Of a DNA stretch of 35,858 nt, positions 1-7,564 are shown piece by piece (the first letter of the stretch is position 1; every line of letters begins with the position of its first letter). Origin of the DNA: Eubacteriales bacterium (GTDB lineage Bacteria; Bacillota; Clostridia; Lachnospirales; Lachnospiraceae). The stretch is taken from positions 1-35,858 of the forward strand of contig JAUNOK010000025.1 of assembly GCA_030537195.1 (NCBI GenBank), given 5' to 3'. Made by a program: the position numbers and the translations under genes. Below the pieces are notes generated by a model. The model saw only the letters and a program-made list of their open reading frames with translations. It searched no databases and was not told where the DNA came from.

Positions 1-85
1 AAGAACATGCATAACACCACTGAAAGCCGGAATGGATGTAAGAACCCAGTATGGTGTCAGTGATAAGCCTTTTGATGAACAGTAG
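1..85 (+). CDS. C-terminal end of a 2Fe-2S (HcnA-like) protein, partial
   Basis: Reading from base 2 gives an open frame that ends at TAG 83-85, with the tail RTCITPLKAGMDVRTQYG. This matches the last part of small HcnA-type [2Fe-2S] ferredoxin-like proteins, where the final cluster cysteine is followed by a TPxxxGMxVRTQ segment. In this family the protein is the small electron-transfer subunit of heterotrimeric hydrogen-cyanide-synthase, opine-oxidase or D-hydroxyproline-dehydrogenase complexes. The next gene starts 12 bases downstream and encodes the partner flavoprotein, so cotranscription is very likely. Most of the gene lies outside the window; the call rests on about 27 residues plus context. 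Confidence 0.6.
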   Translation, partial: RTCITPLKAGMDVRTQYGVSDKPFDEQ

Positions 86-97
86 GAGGATGTGGAC

Positions 98-1675
98 ATG
101 AAAAGATATGATTTAATAATTGTAGGAGCTGGTCCGTCTGGATTGTCTGCGGCAGTAGAGGCAGCAAAGAGAGGACTTAATGTAGTTGTATTTGATGAGA
201 ATGAGAAGCCGGGTGGACAGCTGTTCAAGCAGATACATAAATTCTTTGGCTCTAAGGAACACAGAGCCAAGGTAAGAGGATTTGTAATAGGACAGCAGCT
301 GCTGGATGAAGCAGATAAGGCTGGGGTTAATGTAGTTCTTAATGCAACAGTAATAGGTCTTTATCAGGATAAAGAAGTGGTTGTTAAGATAGGTGATGAA
401 ATTCACCACTATAAAGGAGATGCAGTAATAATTGCTACAGGAGCTGCGGAAAATATGGTTACATTTCCGGGCTGGACACTGCCAGGAGTTATAGGTGCAG
501 GTGCAGCACAGACAATGATGAATCTGCATGGAGTGCTTCCAGGTAAGAAAGTGCTTATGTTAGGTTCAGGTAATGTAGGACTTGTAGTTTCATTCCAGCT
601 TATACAGTGTGGCTGTGAGGTTGTTGCACTTGTTGATGCTGCACCAAGAGTCGGCGGATACGGTGTTCATGCTGCAAAGGTTGCAAGGACAGGAGTTCCA
701 TTCTATCTGTCACATACAATAGTAAAGGCAGAAGGAGATACAGAGGTTACAGGAGTAACAATAGCTGAGGTGGATTCTAATTTCAGATTCATACCGGGTA
801 CAGAGAAGCATTTTGATGTAGACACTATATGTCTGGCTGTAGGACTTTCGCCTATGTCACAGCTTCTTAAGATGGCAGGCTGCAAGATGGAGGATAATCC
901 AAAGAGAGGCGGTCAGGTTCCAATCTGTGATGAATATGGAAGAACATCATTACCGGGTGTATTTGTTGCAGGAGATGTATCAGGAATAGAGGAAGCTTCA
1001 TCAGCAATGATAGAAGGACGAATGGCTGGTATTACAGCAGCAGAGTATCTCGGATACATAGAAGAAAAAGAGATGGACGATTCATTAAAAGAACTGGATA
1101 AGGCGCTTGATGGTCTGAGACAGGGAATGTTTGCACCTAAGAACAGAGGCAAAGCTATAGAGACTACAGAAGAAGGAATCCCTATTTCACAGAATCTTTT
1201 AAAGAAGGGATATGTAGCTGATGATGAAATCGAGAGATTTCCTGGTGTTACACACAGACCGGGAGTTCATCCGGTTATGGAATGTACCCAGAATATCCCA
1301 TGTAATCCATGTCAGGACGCATGTCCTAAGGGTTGTATCTCGATAGGATCTAATATAACATCACTTCCTATAGTTGTAGATAATTCACAGTGTATTAACT
1401 GTGGCATGTGCGTAGCAAGTTGTTCAGGTCAGGCAATATTCCTTGTTGATGAGGACTGTGGGGATGGAACGGCAACAGTCACTATTCCGTATGAATTTCT
1501 GCCATTGCCAGAGGCAGGAACTAAGGGTGCAGGTCTTGGAAGAAATGGTAAGAAGATATGTGATGCAGAGGTCGTAAGTGTTAAGAGCAGCAAGGCATAT
1601 GACAAGACCAATCTTTTAACAATGCGTGTACCTAAGGAATATGCAATGAAAGCAAGATTCTTTAAAGCGGAATAA
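98..1675 (+). CDS. NAD(P)/FAD-dependent oxidoreductase with C-terminal iron-sulfur region (HcnB-like)
   Basis: A 525-residue flavoprotein. The N-terminal Rossmann motif GAGPSG (residues 10-15) binds FAD. A second Rossmann motif GSGNVG (156-161) would bind NAD(P). A GVFVAGDVSG segment is the usual FAD-closing motif. The C-terminal extension holds cysteines at 396, 402, 405, 409 and 413 and a CxxCxxCxxxC run at 432-442, suggesting ferredoxin-like [4Fe-4S] binding. I chose ATG 98 over the in-frame GTG at 92 because GGAGGA (85-90) lies 7 bases before 98 and abuts 92. It probably passes electrons between the substrate-oxidising DAO subunit (2028-3158), the BFD protein and NAD or ferredoxin. The family is clear; the substrate is unknown. 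Confidence 0.88.
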   Translation: MKRYDLIIVGAGPSGLSAAVEAAKRGLNVVVFDENEKPGGQLFKQIHKFFGSKEHRAKVRGFVIGQQLLDEADKAGVNVVLNATVIGLYQDKEVVVKIGDEIHHYKGDAVIIATGAAENMVTFPGWTLPGVIGAGAAQTMMNLHGVLPGKKVLMLGSGNVGLVVSFQLIQCGCEVVALVDAAPRVGGYGVHAAKVARTGVPFYLSHTIVKAEGDTEVTGVTIAEVDSNFRFIPGTEKHFDVDTICLAVGLSPMSQLLKMAGCKMEDNPKRGGQVPICDEYGRTSLPGVFVAGDVSGIEEASSAMIEGRMAGITAAEYLGYIEEKEMDDSLKELDKALDGLRQGMFAPKNRGKAIETTEEGIPISQNLLKKGYVADDEIERFPGVTHRPGVHPVMECTQNIPCNPCQDACPKGCISIGSNITSLPIVVDNSQCINCGMCVASCSGQAIFLVDEDCGDGTATVTIPYEFLPLPEAGTKGAGLGRNGKKICDAEVVSVKSSKAYDKTNLLTMRVPKEYAMKARFFKAE

Positions 1676-1696
1676 AACAGGAATGGAGGAATGAGT

Positions 1697-2035
1697 ATGA
1701 ATAGTGTTAATGATAGAACAAGAGATATTGGTCCATTTGTACCGGGACCTGATGATGACATGCTTATCTGCCGTTGTGAAGAGGTTACAAAGGGTGAAAT
1801 CAGAAAAGCAGTACATGATGGAATGTGGACAATAACAGAGATTAGAAGATATCTAAGAACCGGAATGGGACTGTGTCAGGGACAGACATGCAGCAAGCTT
1901 GTAAAAGGAATAGTTGCAAGGGAATTAGGCGTGTCACCTGCAGAATTAGAACCGGCAACTTCAAGAGTTCCTATGCGTCCTATTGAGATGCATGTGTTTG
2001 CAAATGAAGCAAAGGAGGATGAGGCTAATGAGTAA
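1697..2035 (+). CDS. BFD-like [2Fe-2S]-binding protein
   Basis: A 112-residue protein with four cysteines in the bacterioferritin-associated-ferredoxin pattern: CRC at 25-27, and C60 and C65 in a GMGLCQGQTC motif. In HcnB and opine oxidase A proteins this domain is usually fused to the C-terminus of the NAD/FAD subunit; here it is a separate small gene. ATG 1697 lies 6 bases after GGAGGA (1685-1690), whereas ATG 1691 directly abuts it, so 1697 is preferred. The end overlaps the next gene by 8 bases, implying translational coupling. Its likely role is an electron-transfer subunit of the same oxidoreductase complex. Confidence 0.85.
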   Translation: MNSVNDRTRDIGPFVPGPDDDMLICRCEEVTKGEIRKAVHDGMWTITEIRRYLRTGMGLCQGQTCSKLVKGIVARELGVSPAELEPATSRVPMRPIEMHVFANEAKEDEANE

Positions 2036-3158
2036 TACAGCAGAAGTAGTAGTAATTGGCGGAGGAATAATAGGATGTTCTATCAGCTATTATCTTGCAA
2101 AAAAAGGTGTATCAGTCATATGCCTTGAAGGTTCAGACCACTTTGGAAACGGCGGTTCAAGCAGAAATGGCGGAGGTGTAAGACAGTCAGGACGAGATCC
2201 GAGAGAGCTTCCTTTGGTTATGTATGGAATAAAGAATTTCTGGCCGACATTGTCCGATGAACTTGAGGTTGACTGCGAATATCATCAGGATGGTAACTTA
2301 AGACTAGGAAAGACAGATAAGCATAAGCAGATTCTTACAGGACTTACAGAAAGAGCTGTAAAGGTCGGACTTGATGTAAAGATGATTGACGGAGATGAAG
2401 TCAGAAGGATTAATCCATATCTTTCAGATGAGGTTACATGCGCAAGCTGGTGTCCGACAGATGGCCACGCCAATCCGCTTACGACAACTCTTGGATATTA
2501 TAAGATGGCAAGAAGACTTGGTGTACATTTTATATCTGGTGAAGAAGTTATTGAACTTAAGAAGGTTAAAGGAAAATTAAGAAAGGTTGTGTGTGCATCG
2601 GGAGATGTATATGAGGGCGAGACAGTTGTTCTGGCAGCAGGATATGAATCCAGAGCAATAGCAGCTACTGTGGGAATTGATATTCCAATGCAGAAGGCAA
2701 TGCTTGAGGCACTTGTAACAGAGGCACAGCCACATATGTTTGACCAGATGCTTGGAACAGCAGAAGCAGATTTCTATGGACATCAGACAAAGCATGGTTC
2801 ATTCGTATTTGGTGGTTCTTCAGGACTGGAAGGATACACTAAGGACAATGGAACACCAATATGTTATTCCAAGACAGCACCATGCATATGCCGTGGTATC
2901 ATGAAGTATTTTCCAGACCTTGCCAATGCGAAGATAGTAAGAACATGGGCTGGCTGGATGGATAGATGCGCAGACGGAGTTCCTGTTCTTGGAAATGTTT
3001 CAGAAGTTCCGGGACTTGTGTTGGCATGTGGATTCTCCGGTCACGGATTTGGAATCGCACCGGGAGCATCACAGCAGCTTGCAGAACTTATAACAACCGG
3101 TAAGACAGATGTTGATTTAAGTGCCTTGCGTTATGACAGATTTAAAGCTAAAATCTAA
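2028..3158 (+). CDS. DAO-family FAD-dependent amine/amino-acid oxidoreductase (HcnC/OoxB-like)
   Basis: A 376-residue flavoprotein with the FAD motif GGGIIG at 11-16, a GGGVRQ segment typical of glycine/sarcosine oxidase-like enzymes, and a C-terminal LACGFSGHGFGIAPG motif that closes the FAD site. Members oxidise C-N bonds of secondary amines, D-amino acids, sarcosine, proline or opines. ATG 2028 has an aaaggagg site at 2011-2018 and overlaps the previous gene by 8 bases. A longer in-frame extension from 1983 would lie inside the upstream gene and was rejected. It is probably the substrate-oxidising subunit of the complex encoded by the preceding genes. The exact substrate cannot be read from sequence. 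Confidence 0.86.
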   Translation: MSNTAEVVVIGGGIIGCSISYYLAKKGVSVICLEGSDHFGNGGSSRNGGGVRQSGRDPRELPLVMYGIKNFWPTLSDELEVDCEYHQDGNLRLGKTDKHKQILTGLTERAVKVGLDVKMIDGDEVRRINPYLSDEVTCASWCPTDGHANPLTTTLGYYKMARRLGVHFISGEEVIELKKVKGKLRKVVCASGDVYEGETVVLAAGYESRAIAATVGIDIPMQKAMLEALVTEAQPHMFDQMLGTAEADFYGHQTKHGSFVFGGSSGLEGYTKDNGTPICYSKTAPCICRGIMKYFPDLANAKIVRTWAGWMDRCADGVPVLGNVSEVPGLVLACGFSGHGFGIAPGASQQLAELITTGKTDVDLSALRYDRFKAKI

Positions 3159-3176
3159 ATGTAACATTTGAATGAC
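3157..3176. promoter_or_regulatory. Candidate operator, palindrome before the AraC gene
   Basis: AAATGT-A-ACATTT (3157-3169) is a perfect 6+6 palindrome at the stop codon of the DAO gene, just before the AraC-family gene. The 20 bases from 3157 recur with three differences at 4041, just after the same regulator gene. This is a possible autoregulatory binding site; binding is inference. Confidence 0.35.
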
Positions 3177-3193
3177 TTATGCAGGAGTATGTC

Positions 3194-4042
3194 ATGATAT
3201 GGAAAAAGGATAAGTTAAGACCAAGCCAGCCGTATTTCGTATTTGATACAAGAGACTTCTATCAGGAGGTATACTTAAGACAGGGAATATCACATTTCTA
3301 TACATACCATACAGAGGACAATAATGTATTAAGAACTGTTCCGGACGGGTGTATTGATCTGTTTTTCGAATATGGTGATGATGGAATGAAAGGCTATGTG
3401 TGCGGCACAAGGCTTAAGTATCATTGTCAGGACTGGAGTGGAAGAAATGAGGTGTTCGGGGTAAGATTCATGCCCGGAATACAGCCGGAGTTTCTTGCAT
3501 GTACGATGAAGGATGTTCTTGAACAGAAGATACCTTTAGAGGGTATGGTCAGATATGATAATACAGAGTGGTTTGAAAAGCTTGGAAAAGAAACGGATTT
3601 CTATCAGAGAATCAGGATATTTCTGGAAGGATATACCCGTATCGAGAATAGAAAAGCACCGTTATATGGCAAGAAAGAAATAGTACAGTCAGTAAAACAG
3701 ATGGTGTATGATTCAGATGGAACAATAAAGGTTCATGAGATAAGCAGTAATACAGGATATTCGGAGCGTTATATCAACAGGATATTCATAGAAGAGATGG
3801 GATTTTCCACTAAGACATTCTGTAAGATAATCCAGTTCCAGAGAGCGTTGGAATTCCTTAATTACGGAGCACCTGACAAGATGACGGATGCTGCTGTATA
3901 TCTTGGATATTATGACCAGTCACAGTTTATCCGTGATTTTTCTAAGTATGCAGGTGTTACACCTAAGAAATATCTTGATATGGTTGAACGATTTAACTAC
4001 AAGAACAGAATTAAAAGTTGTGCTGATTTGTACAATTTATAA
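3194..4042 (+). CDS. AraC-family transcriptional regulator
   Basis: A 282-residue protein. The N-terminal part (about 1-170) resembles the sensor region of AraC regulators that begin with a short beta-rich ligand domain (VPDGCIDLFFEY motif). The C-terminal 100 residues carry two helix-turn-helices: first EISSNTGYSERYINRIF, second DAAVYLGYYDQSQFIRDF, ending in the family GVTPKKYL motif. ATG 3194 has AGGAG at 3183-3187, 6 bases away, and is preferred over ATG 3179, which has no site. It sits between the oxidoreductase genes and the P-II/permease/cyclodeaminase genes, so it probably controls one or both units in response to the substrate. Similar 20-bp motifs flank it at 3157 and 4041. Confidence 0.88.
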   Translation: MIWKKDKLRPSQPYFVFDTRDFYQEVYLRQGISHFYTYHTEDNNVLRTVPDGCIDLFFEYGDDGMKGYVCGTRLKYHCQDWSGRNEVFGVRFMPGIQPEFLACTMKDVLEQKIPLEGMVRYDNTEWFEKLGKETDFYQRIRIFLEGYTRIENRKAPLYGKKEIVQSVKQMVYDSDGTIKVHEISSNTGYSERYINRIFIEEMGFSTKTFCKIIQFQRALEFLNYGAPDKMTDAAVYLGYYDQSQFIRDFSKYAGVTPKKYLDMVERFNYKNRIKSCADLYNL

Positions 4043-4060
4043 ATGTTACATATGAATATA
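4041..4060. promoter_or_regulatory. Second copy of the AraC-flanking motif
   Basis: The stretch starting AAATGTTACATATGAATA matches the site at 3157 at 17 of 20 positions. It begins at the stop codon of the AraC gene and precedes the P-II/permease/cyclodeaminase unit. Together the pair fits the consensus AAATGTWACATWTGAAT. It may be an operator for the neighbouring AraC protein; this is not proven. Confidence 0.33.
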
Positions 4061-4076
4061 CTGATTTTATAAGACG

Positions 4077-4115
4077 AAGGCGTCTGACACAGAAATAGTG
4101 TCAGGCGCCTTTTTG
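4077..4115 (+). terminator. Rho-independent terminator after the AraC gene
   Basis: A 14-bp stem (arms 4077-4090 and 4098-4111, one G-T pair) with loop AGAAATA is followed by TTTTT. It separates the oxidoreductase/AraC unit from the P-II unit. Confidence 0.85.
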
Positions 4116-4161
4116 CGTCAGCAGCAATTAATATAAGCATTTTAATAAGGAGGAAGCAGAT

Positions 4162-4509
4162 ATGGGATTTTCAAAGATTGAAGTAATTACATCCATGGAG
4201 AAATTATCAAGCCTCAAGGAAGCACTTAACAAGCTGGGAGCAAGCGGAATAACAGTTATACAGGCCTTGGGATGTGGCGTGCAGAAAGGAACTTATGAAT
4301 ATGAAGCCAGACAGAATTCACAGATGGAGCTGCTTCCAAAGCAGATGATTATAACTATTGTTGAGGATGAGCTTGTTGATAAAGCCGTAGAGACTATTAA
4401 GAAAGAATTATATACAGGTCATATAGGAGACGGCAAGATATTTATTTCACCGGTATCGAATATTATCAGGGTAAGAACTGGAGAAGAAGGAATGGATGCC
4501 CTGAAATAA
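4162..4509 (+). CDS. P-II family (GlnB/GlnK-like) signalling protein
   Basis: A 115-residue protein of normal P-II length. The family hallmarks GxGxQKG (37-43), LLPK after the T-loop (57-60), IGDGKIF (88-94) and IRVRTGE (102-108) are present. P-II trimers bind ATP/ADP and 2-oxoglutarate and control transporters or enzymes through the T-loop. Here the T-loop has the normal length, but the position of the uridylylated Tyr51 of E. coli GlnB is Ser53, and the Lys of TGKIGDGKIF is His87. The gene has a strong GGAGG site and lies just upstream of an APC permease instead of amtB, so its likely partner is that permease. The family is certain; the altered loop suggests different ligands or partners. 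Confidence 0.9.
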   Translation: MGFSKIEVITSMEKLSSLKEALNKLGASGITVIQALGCGVQKGTYEYEARQNSQMELLPKQMIITIVEDELVDKAVETIKKELYTGHIGDGKIFISPVSNIIRVRTGEEGMDALK

Positions 4510-4551
4510 ATGTGTTTAAGTATGTAATTTAAGAAGAAAGGAAGAATGCTT

Positions 4552-5979
4552 ATGGAAGAAAAGAAGCTGGGATTGATGAGCGTTATATCCACAGGCGTAG
4601 GACTTATCGTTGCAACATCATGTCTGATGTCGTTAGGACAGGGCGCAGGAATGCTTGGTGTTGGTTTCATAATTCCGATGGTTATTGCGTGTGCAATCAA
4701 TATATGCACAGCACTTTCAATGGCAGAGCTGAATGCATTGATGCCGAATCTTACAGGCGGACTTGCACAGTACACGCTTGCTGGCATGGGACCATTTGTT
4801 GCAATAGTTACTATGGTTGGTGGATATCTTGTCTGTCAGTCAATAGCAGGTTCAGTTGAATGTGCAATGTTTGGAAATGCAATTAACACAGTATTCGATA
4901 CGGGCATACCGTCAAGTGTGTTCTGCATAATATTGCTGGTTGTCCTTATAATTGCCAATCTGCTTGGTGTTGATATGTTTGCAAAGATTCAGAATTTTGT
5001 TGTATATGGATTGATTATTTCTCTGGTGATTATGGGAATCATTGGAATTGCAGGCATCGGAACGGGCGAAAGAATACATCAGCAGATGAATCTGTCTACC
5101 GGAGTATCTGATACATTTTCACTGCTTGGACTTGCATTCTTTTTATTCATAGGCAGTGAATTTGTTATTCCGATTTCGAGAAATGTGAAGAATGAACGAA
5201 GAAATATCCCACTTGGAATGATTCTCAGCCTCGTGATTATATGCGTAATGCAGATACTTATAGTTATCGGAATGGGACATTACACACCGTGGGACGAGCT
5301 TGCATCAAGTGCTTCACCACATATTCTGTATGGTACATCACTTCTTGGAAAAGCGGGTGCATTGTGGATGATTCTTGTATCAGTATTCGCAGTTATAAGT
5401 ACAGTTAATTCGGCAATAAGTTTTCTTTCATATATGTGTGCGGGAATGGCTAAGATAAATCTTCTTCCGTCAGTTTTCTTAAAGAAGAATAAGAGAGGCG
5501 CTTATTATGTAGGAATTCTTGGAATTGGTGCAATTATGATAATAGTCAATGCGACAGGACTGTCAACAAGTGATTCATTGTCATTCATGATACTGGTTGC
5601 GATTGTATTCTGGATGGTTTCATATGTTGTTTCGAATATAAATGTAATTATATTCCGCAGGAAGCTGCCTAAAGCACCAAGAACATTCAAAGTGCCGGGA
5701 GGAATAGTAATACCGGTAATCGGAATTATTGGAAATGTAATCATGATATGGAACATATCAGGTGATAGTGCCACGAGGATGATGATATATATGATTGATG
5801 GAATTATATTTGCAATATTGTGTGTGTATGCGGTTTTATGGTGCAGATATAAGCTGAAAAGACCAATGTTTAAGCCAGTTCCTATGCATGAGGTAATGGC
5901 TATGGAACATTCATTATATCTTGTGGCGCATAAGGAAGTGTATGTAAAAGAACAGATAGAGTTAAATGGAGGTAATTAA
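4552..5979 (+). CDS. APC-family amino acid/amine permease
   Basis: A 475-residue integral membrane protein with about 12 hydrophobic segments. It has the N-terminal STGVGLIVATS segment and an SMAELNALMPNLTGG motif typical of amino acid-polyamine-organocation permeases, which bring in amino acids or amines by proton or sodium symport or exchange. ATG 4552 is preferred to ATG 4546 because AAAGGA (4537-4542) is 9 bases from the former and only 3 from the latter. It lies between the P-II gene and the cyclodeaminase-family gene, which starts 3 bases after its stop, so it probably imports the substrate of this island. P-II control of its activity, as GlnK controls AmtB, is an inference. Confidence 0.88.
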   Translation: MEEKKLGLMSVISTGVGLIVATSCLMSLGQGAGMLGVGFIIPMVIACAINICTALSMAELNALMPNLTGGLAQYTLAGMGPFVAIVTMVGGYLVCQSIAGSVECAMFGNAINTVFDTGIPSSVFCIILLVVLIIANLLGVDMFAKIQNFVVYGLIISLVIMGIIGIAGIGTGERIHQQMNLSTGVSDTFSLLGLAFFLFIGSEFVIPISRNVKNERRNIPLGMILSLVIICVMQILIVIGMGHYTPWDELASSASPHILYGTSLLGKAGALWMILVSVFAVISTVNSAISFLSYMCAGMAKINLLPSVFLKKNKRGAYYVGILGIGAIMIIVNATGLSTSDSLSFMILVAIVFWMVSYVVSNINVIIFRRKLPKAPRTFKVPGGIVIPVIGIIGNVIMIWNISGDSATRMMIYMIDGIIFAILCVYAVLWCRYKLKRPMFKPVPMHEVMAMEHSLYLVAHKEVYVKEQIELNGGN

Positions 5980-5982
5980 GTT

Positions 5983-7116
5983 ATGGAGTATCCAAAGATT
6001 GATTTTTTATATCTGAATGAAGATGATATGGTGGCAGCAGGAGTTAAGGATATGAAAGGCTGTGTAGATGCTATGGAGGAAATGTTCAGGCTTATGAAAG
6101 TTGGAGATTACCGTATGGGTGGTGCTAACGGCAATTCTCACGGAAGTATGGTAATGTTTCCTGAAAAGTCAGAATTCCCGGAGATGCCGGTTGATGGACC
6201 GGACAGAAGATTTATGGCAATGCCTGCCTATCTTGGCGGAAAATTCGATATGGCTGGAATGAAGTGGTACGGTTCTAATGCCGCGAACAGAGAAAAAGGG
6301 CTTCCAAGATCAATTCTTATGCTGATTCTTAACGATAAGGATACGGGAGCACCACTTGCATTCATGTCTGCAAATATATTGTCAGCATACAGGACAGGCG
6401 CAGTTCCTGGAGTCGGTTTTAAATATTTTGCCAAAGAAAATGCAGAAACTATAGGAATAGTTGGACCGGGTGTTATGAGTAAGACAGCGCTTGCTGCAGC
6501 AATAGCAGTCCGTCCTACAATTAAGACTGTAAAGGTTAAGGGCAGAGGAAAGGCATCCCTTGAAAAATTCGTTGCTTATGTTAAGGATGAATATCCAGAT
6601 ATTAACGTGTATGCAGTTGATACAATTGAGGAGGCTGTAAGAGATTCAGATATTGTGTCAGTATCTACATCATCCCCTACAGGTGACCCTTCACTTTATC
6701 CATATATAGCTGAAGAATGGATTAAGCCGGGGGCAATAATTGAGTCAACAGCAGCGTTAAGATTTGATGATGATTTCATAATTAACAGAGCACGAACAGT
6801 AACTGATAACATTATGCTTTATGAGGCGTGGGAAGAGGAAATGAAGCCAAATGCTTATAACACAATTCCAATTCCGGCTGTCCATGTGGAAGATCTGATT
6901 GCAGAGGGAAAGATGAAACCTGAGCAGATAGATGATCTTGGTGATGTATTGTTAGGCAGAGTTCCTGTACATAGAAAAGATGATGAAATAGTTATATATT
7001 CAGTTGGAGGCATGCCGACAGAAGATGTCGCATGGGGAACCTGTGTATATAGAAATGCTGTTGAAAAGGGAATTGGAACCAGGCTCAATCTGTGGGATAC
7101 ACCTAAGATGGTATAA
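5983..7116 (+). CDS. Ornithine cyclodeaminase / mu-crystallin family protein
   Basis: A 377-residue protein. It has the family core: MKWYGSN (substrate lysine region), LSAYRTGA (substrate arginine region), a Rossmann GIVGPGVMS nucleotide site and a following KPGAIIEST segment. The family turns ornithine into proline plus ammonia, or reduces or deaminates related imino acids using NAD(P). It is somewhat longer than typical ornithine cyclodeaminases (about 330-355 residues), with an extra segment at about 45-75 containing GGANGNSHG. I recall that database annotation calls similar long proteins tyramine oxidase subunit B, but cannot verify that here. The ribosome binding site lies in the end of the permease gene. 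Function is likely in the same amine or opine pathway; true cyclodeaminase activity is uncertain. Confidence 0.85.
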   Translation: MEYPKIDFLYLNEDDMVAAGVKDMKGCVDAMEEMFRLMKVGDYRMGGANGNSHGSMVMFPEKSEFPEMPVDGPDRRFMAMPAYLGGKFDMAGMKWYGSNAANREKGLPRSILMLILNDKDTGAPLAFMSANILSAYRTGAVPGVGFKYFAKENAETIGIVGPGVMSKTALAAAIAVRPTIKTVKVKGRGKASLEKFVAYVKDEYPDINVYAVDTIEEAVRDSDIVSVSTSSPTGDPSLYPYIAEEWIKPGAIIESTAALRFDDDFIINRARTVTDNIMLYEAWEEEMKPNAYNTIPIPAVHVEDLIAEGKMKPEQIDDLGDVLLGRVPVHRKDDEIVIYSVGGMPTEDVAWGTCVYRNAVEKGIGTRLNLWDTPKMV

Positions 7117-7135
7117 CATTTATAATAAAAAGAAA

Positions 7136-7188
7136 AAACATGGCATTGGGATTGTAAGAGTTTAACTTGCAATCCCAATGCCATGTTT
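7136..7188. terminator. Bidirectional terminator between convergent units
   Basis: A 23-bp stem (7136-7158 with 7166-7188, one G-T pair) has loop AGTTTAA. An A-rich run before it gives a strong U-tract for the minus-strand SDR/NTF2 transcript. The plus side has only a short TTT, so termination is probably stronger for the minus strand. Confidence 0.85.
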
Positions 7189-7213
7189 GGTAATATCTGT
7201 TCTTAATATTGAA

Positions 7214-7546
7214 TTACTTAGGTCTTACAGTAAGTCTCTTGATAAGGCCATCTTCTGTTACCTCACGGACTGTTGCGATAGCCATGATGTTGTATCCGCC
7301 GAAGTTGGCGATGAATTCTGCCTGAGTAGAATTTACAACTTCACCGTCTAAGATAGAGTATTTACGAAAGCCGAACTTGTTACGGAAGAACATGTTGATA
7401 GCTTCACGTCCATATATATGATATTCGTTCTGGGCTGCTGAGTTAGTACAATAATCGTTGATAATTCCGTCTGGAGCAAAGAGGTTGGCAAGCCCTGCGT
7501 AATCTTTGTTTTCCATTGCTTCTACATATTTTTCAATTGCTGTCAT
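7214..7546 (-). CDS. NTF2/SnoaL-like small protein
   Basis: A 110-residue protein with the cone-shaped NTF2-like fold pattern: an N-terminal helix (AIEKYVEAMENKDYAGLANLFAP), then DGIINDYC, a middle GREAINMFF segment and C-terminal beta strands. The superfamily includes ketosteroid isomerase, polyketide cyclases and bile-acid 7-alpha-dehydratase, and also many uncharacterised proteins. It has a strong aaggaggg site and starts 18 bases after the SDR gene, so the two are surely cotranscribed. The pairing suggests an isomerase, dehydratase or accessory role on the SDR substrate. Catalytic residues could not be assigned. Confidence 0.75.
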   Translation of the reverse strand: MTAIEKYVEAMENKDYAGLANLFAPDGIINDYCTNSAAQNEYHIYGREAINMFFRNKFGFRKYSILDGEVVNSTQAEFIANFGGYNIMAIATVREVTEDGLIKRLTVRPK

Positions 7547-7564
7547 GTTTAATGCCCTCCTTAA

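Noticed and set aside
4046-4076. TTACAT / TATAAG promoter-like pair, 16-base spacer
   Set aside because: Transcription would begin inside the terminator hairpin at 4077-4115, so it is unlikely to serve the P-II unit.
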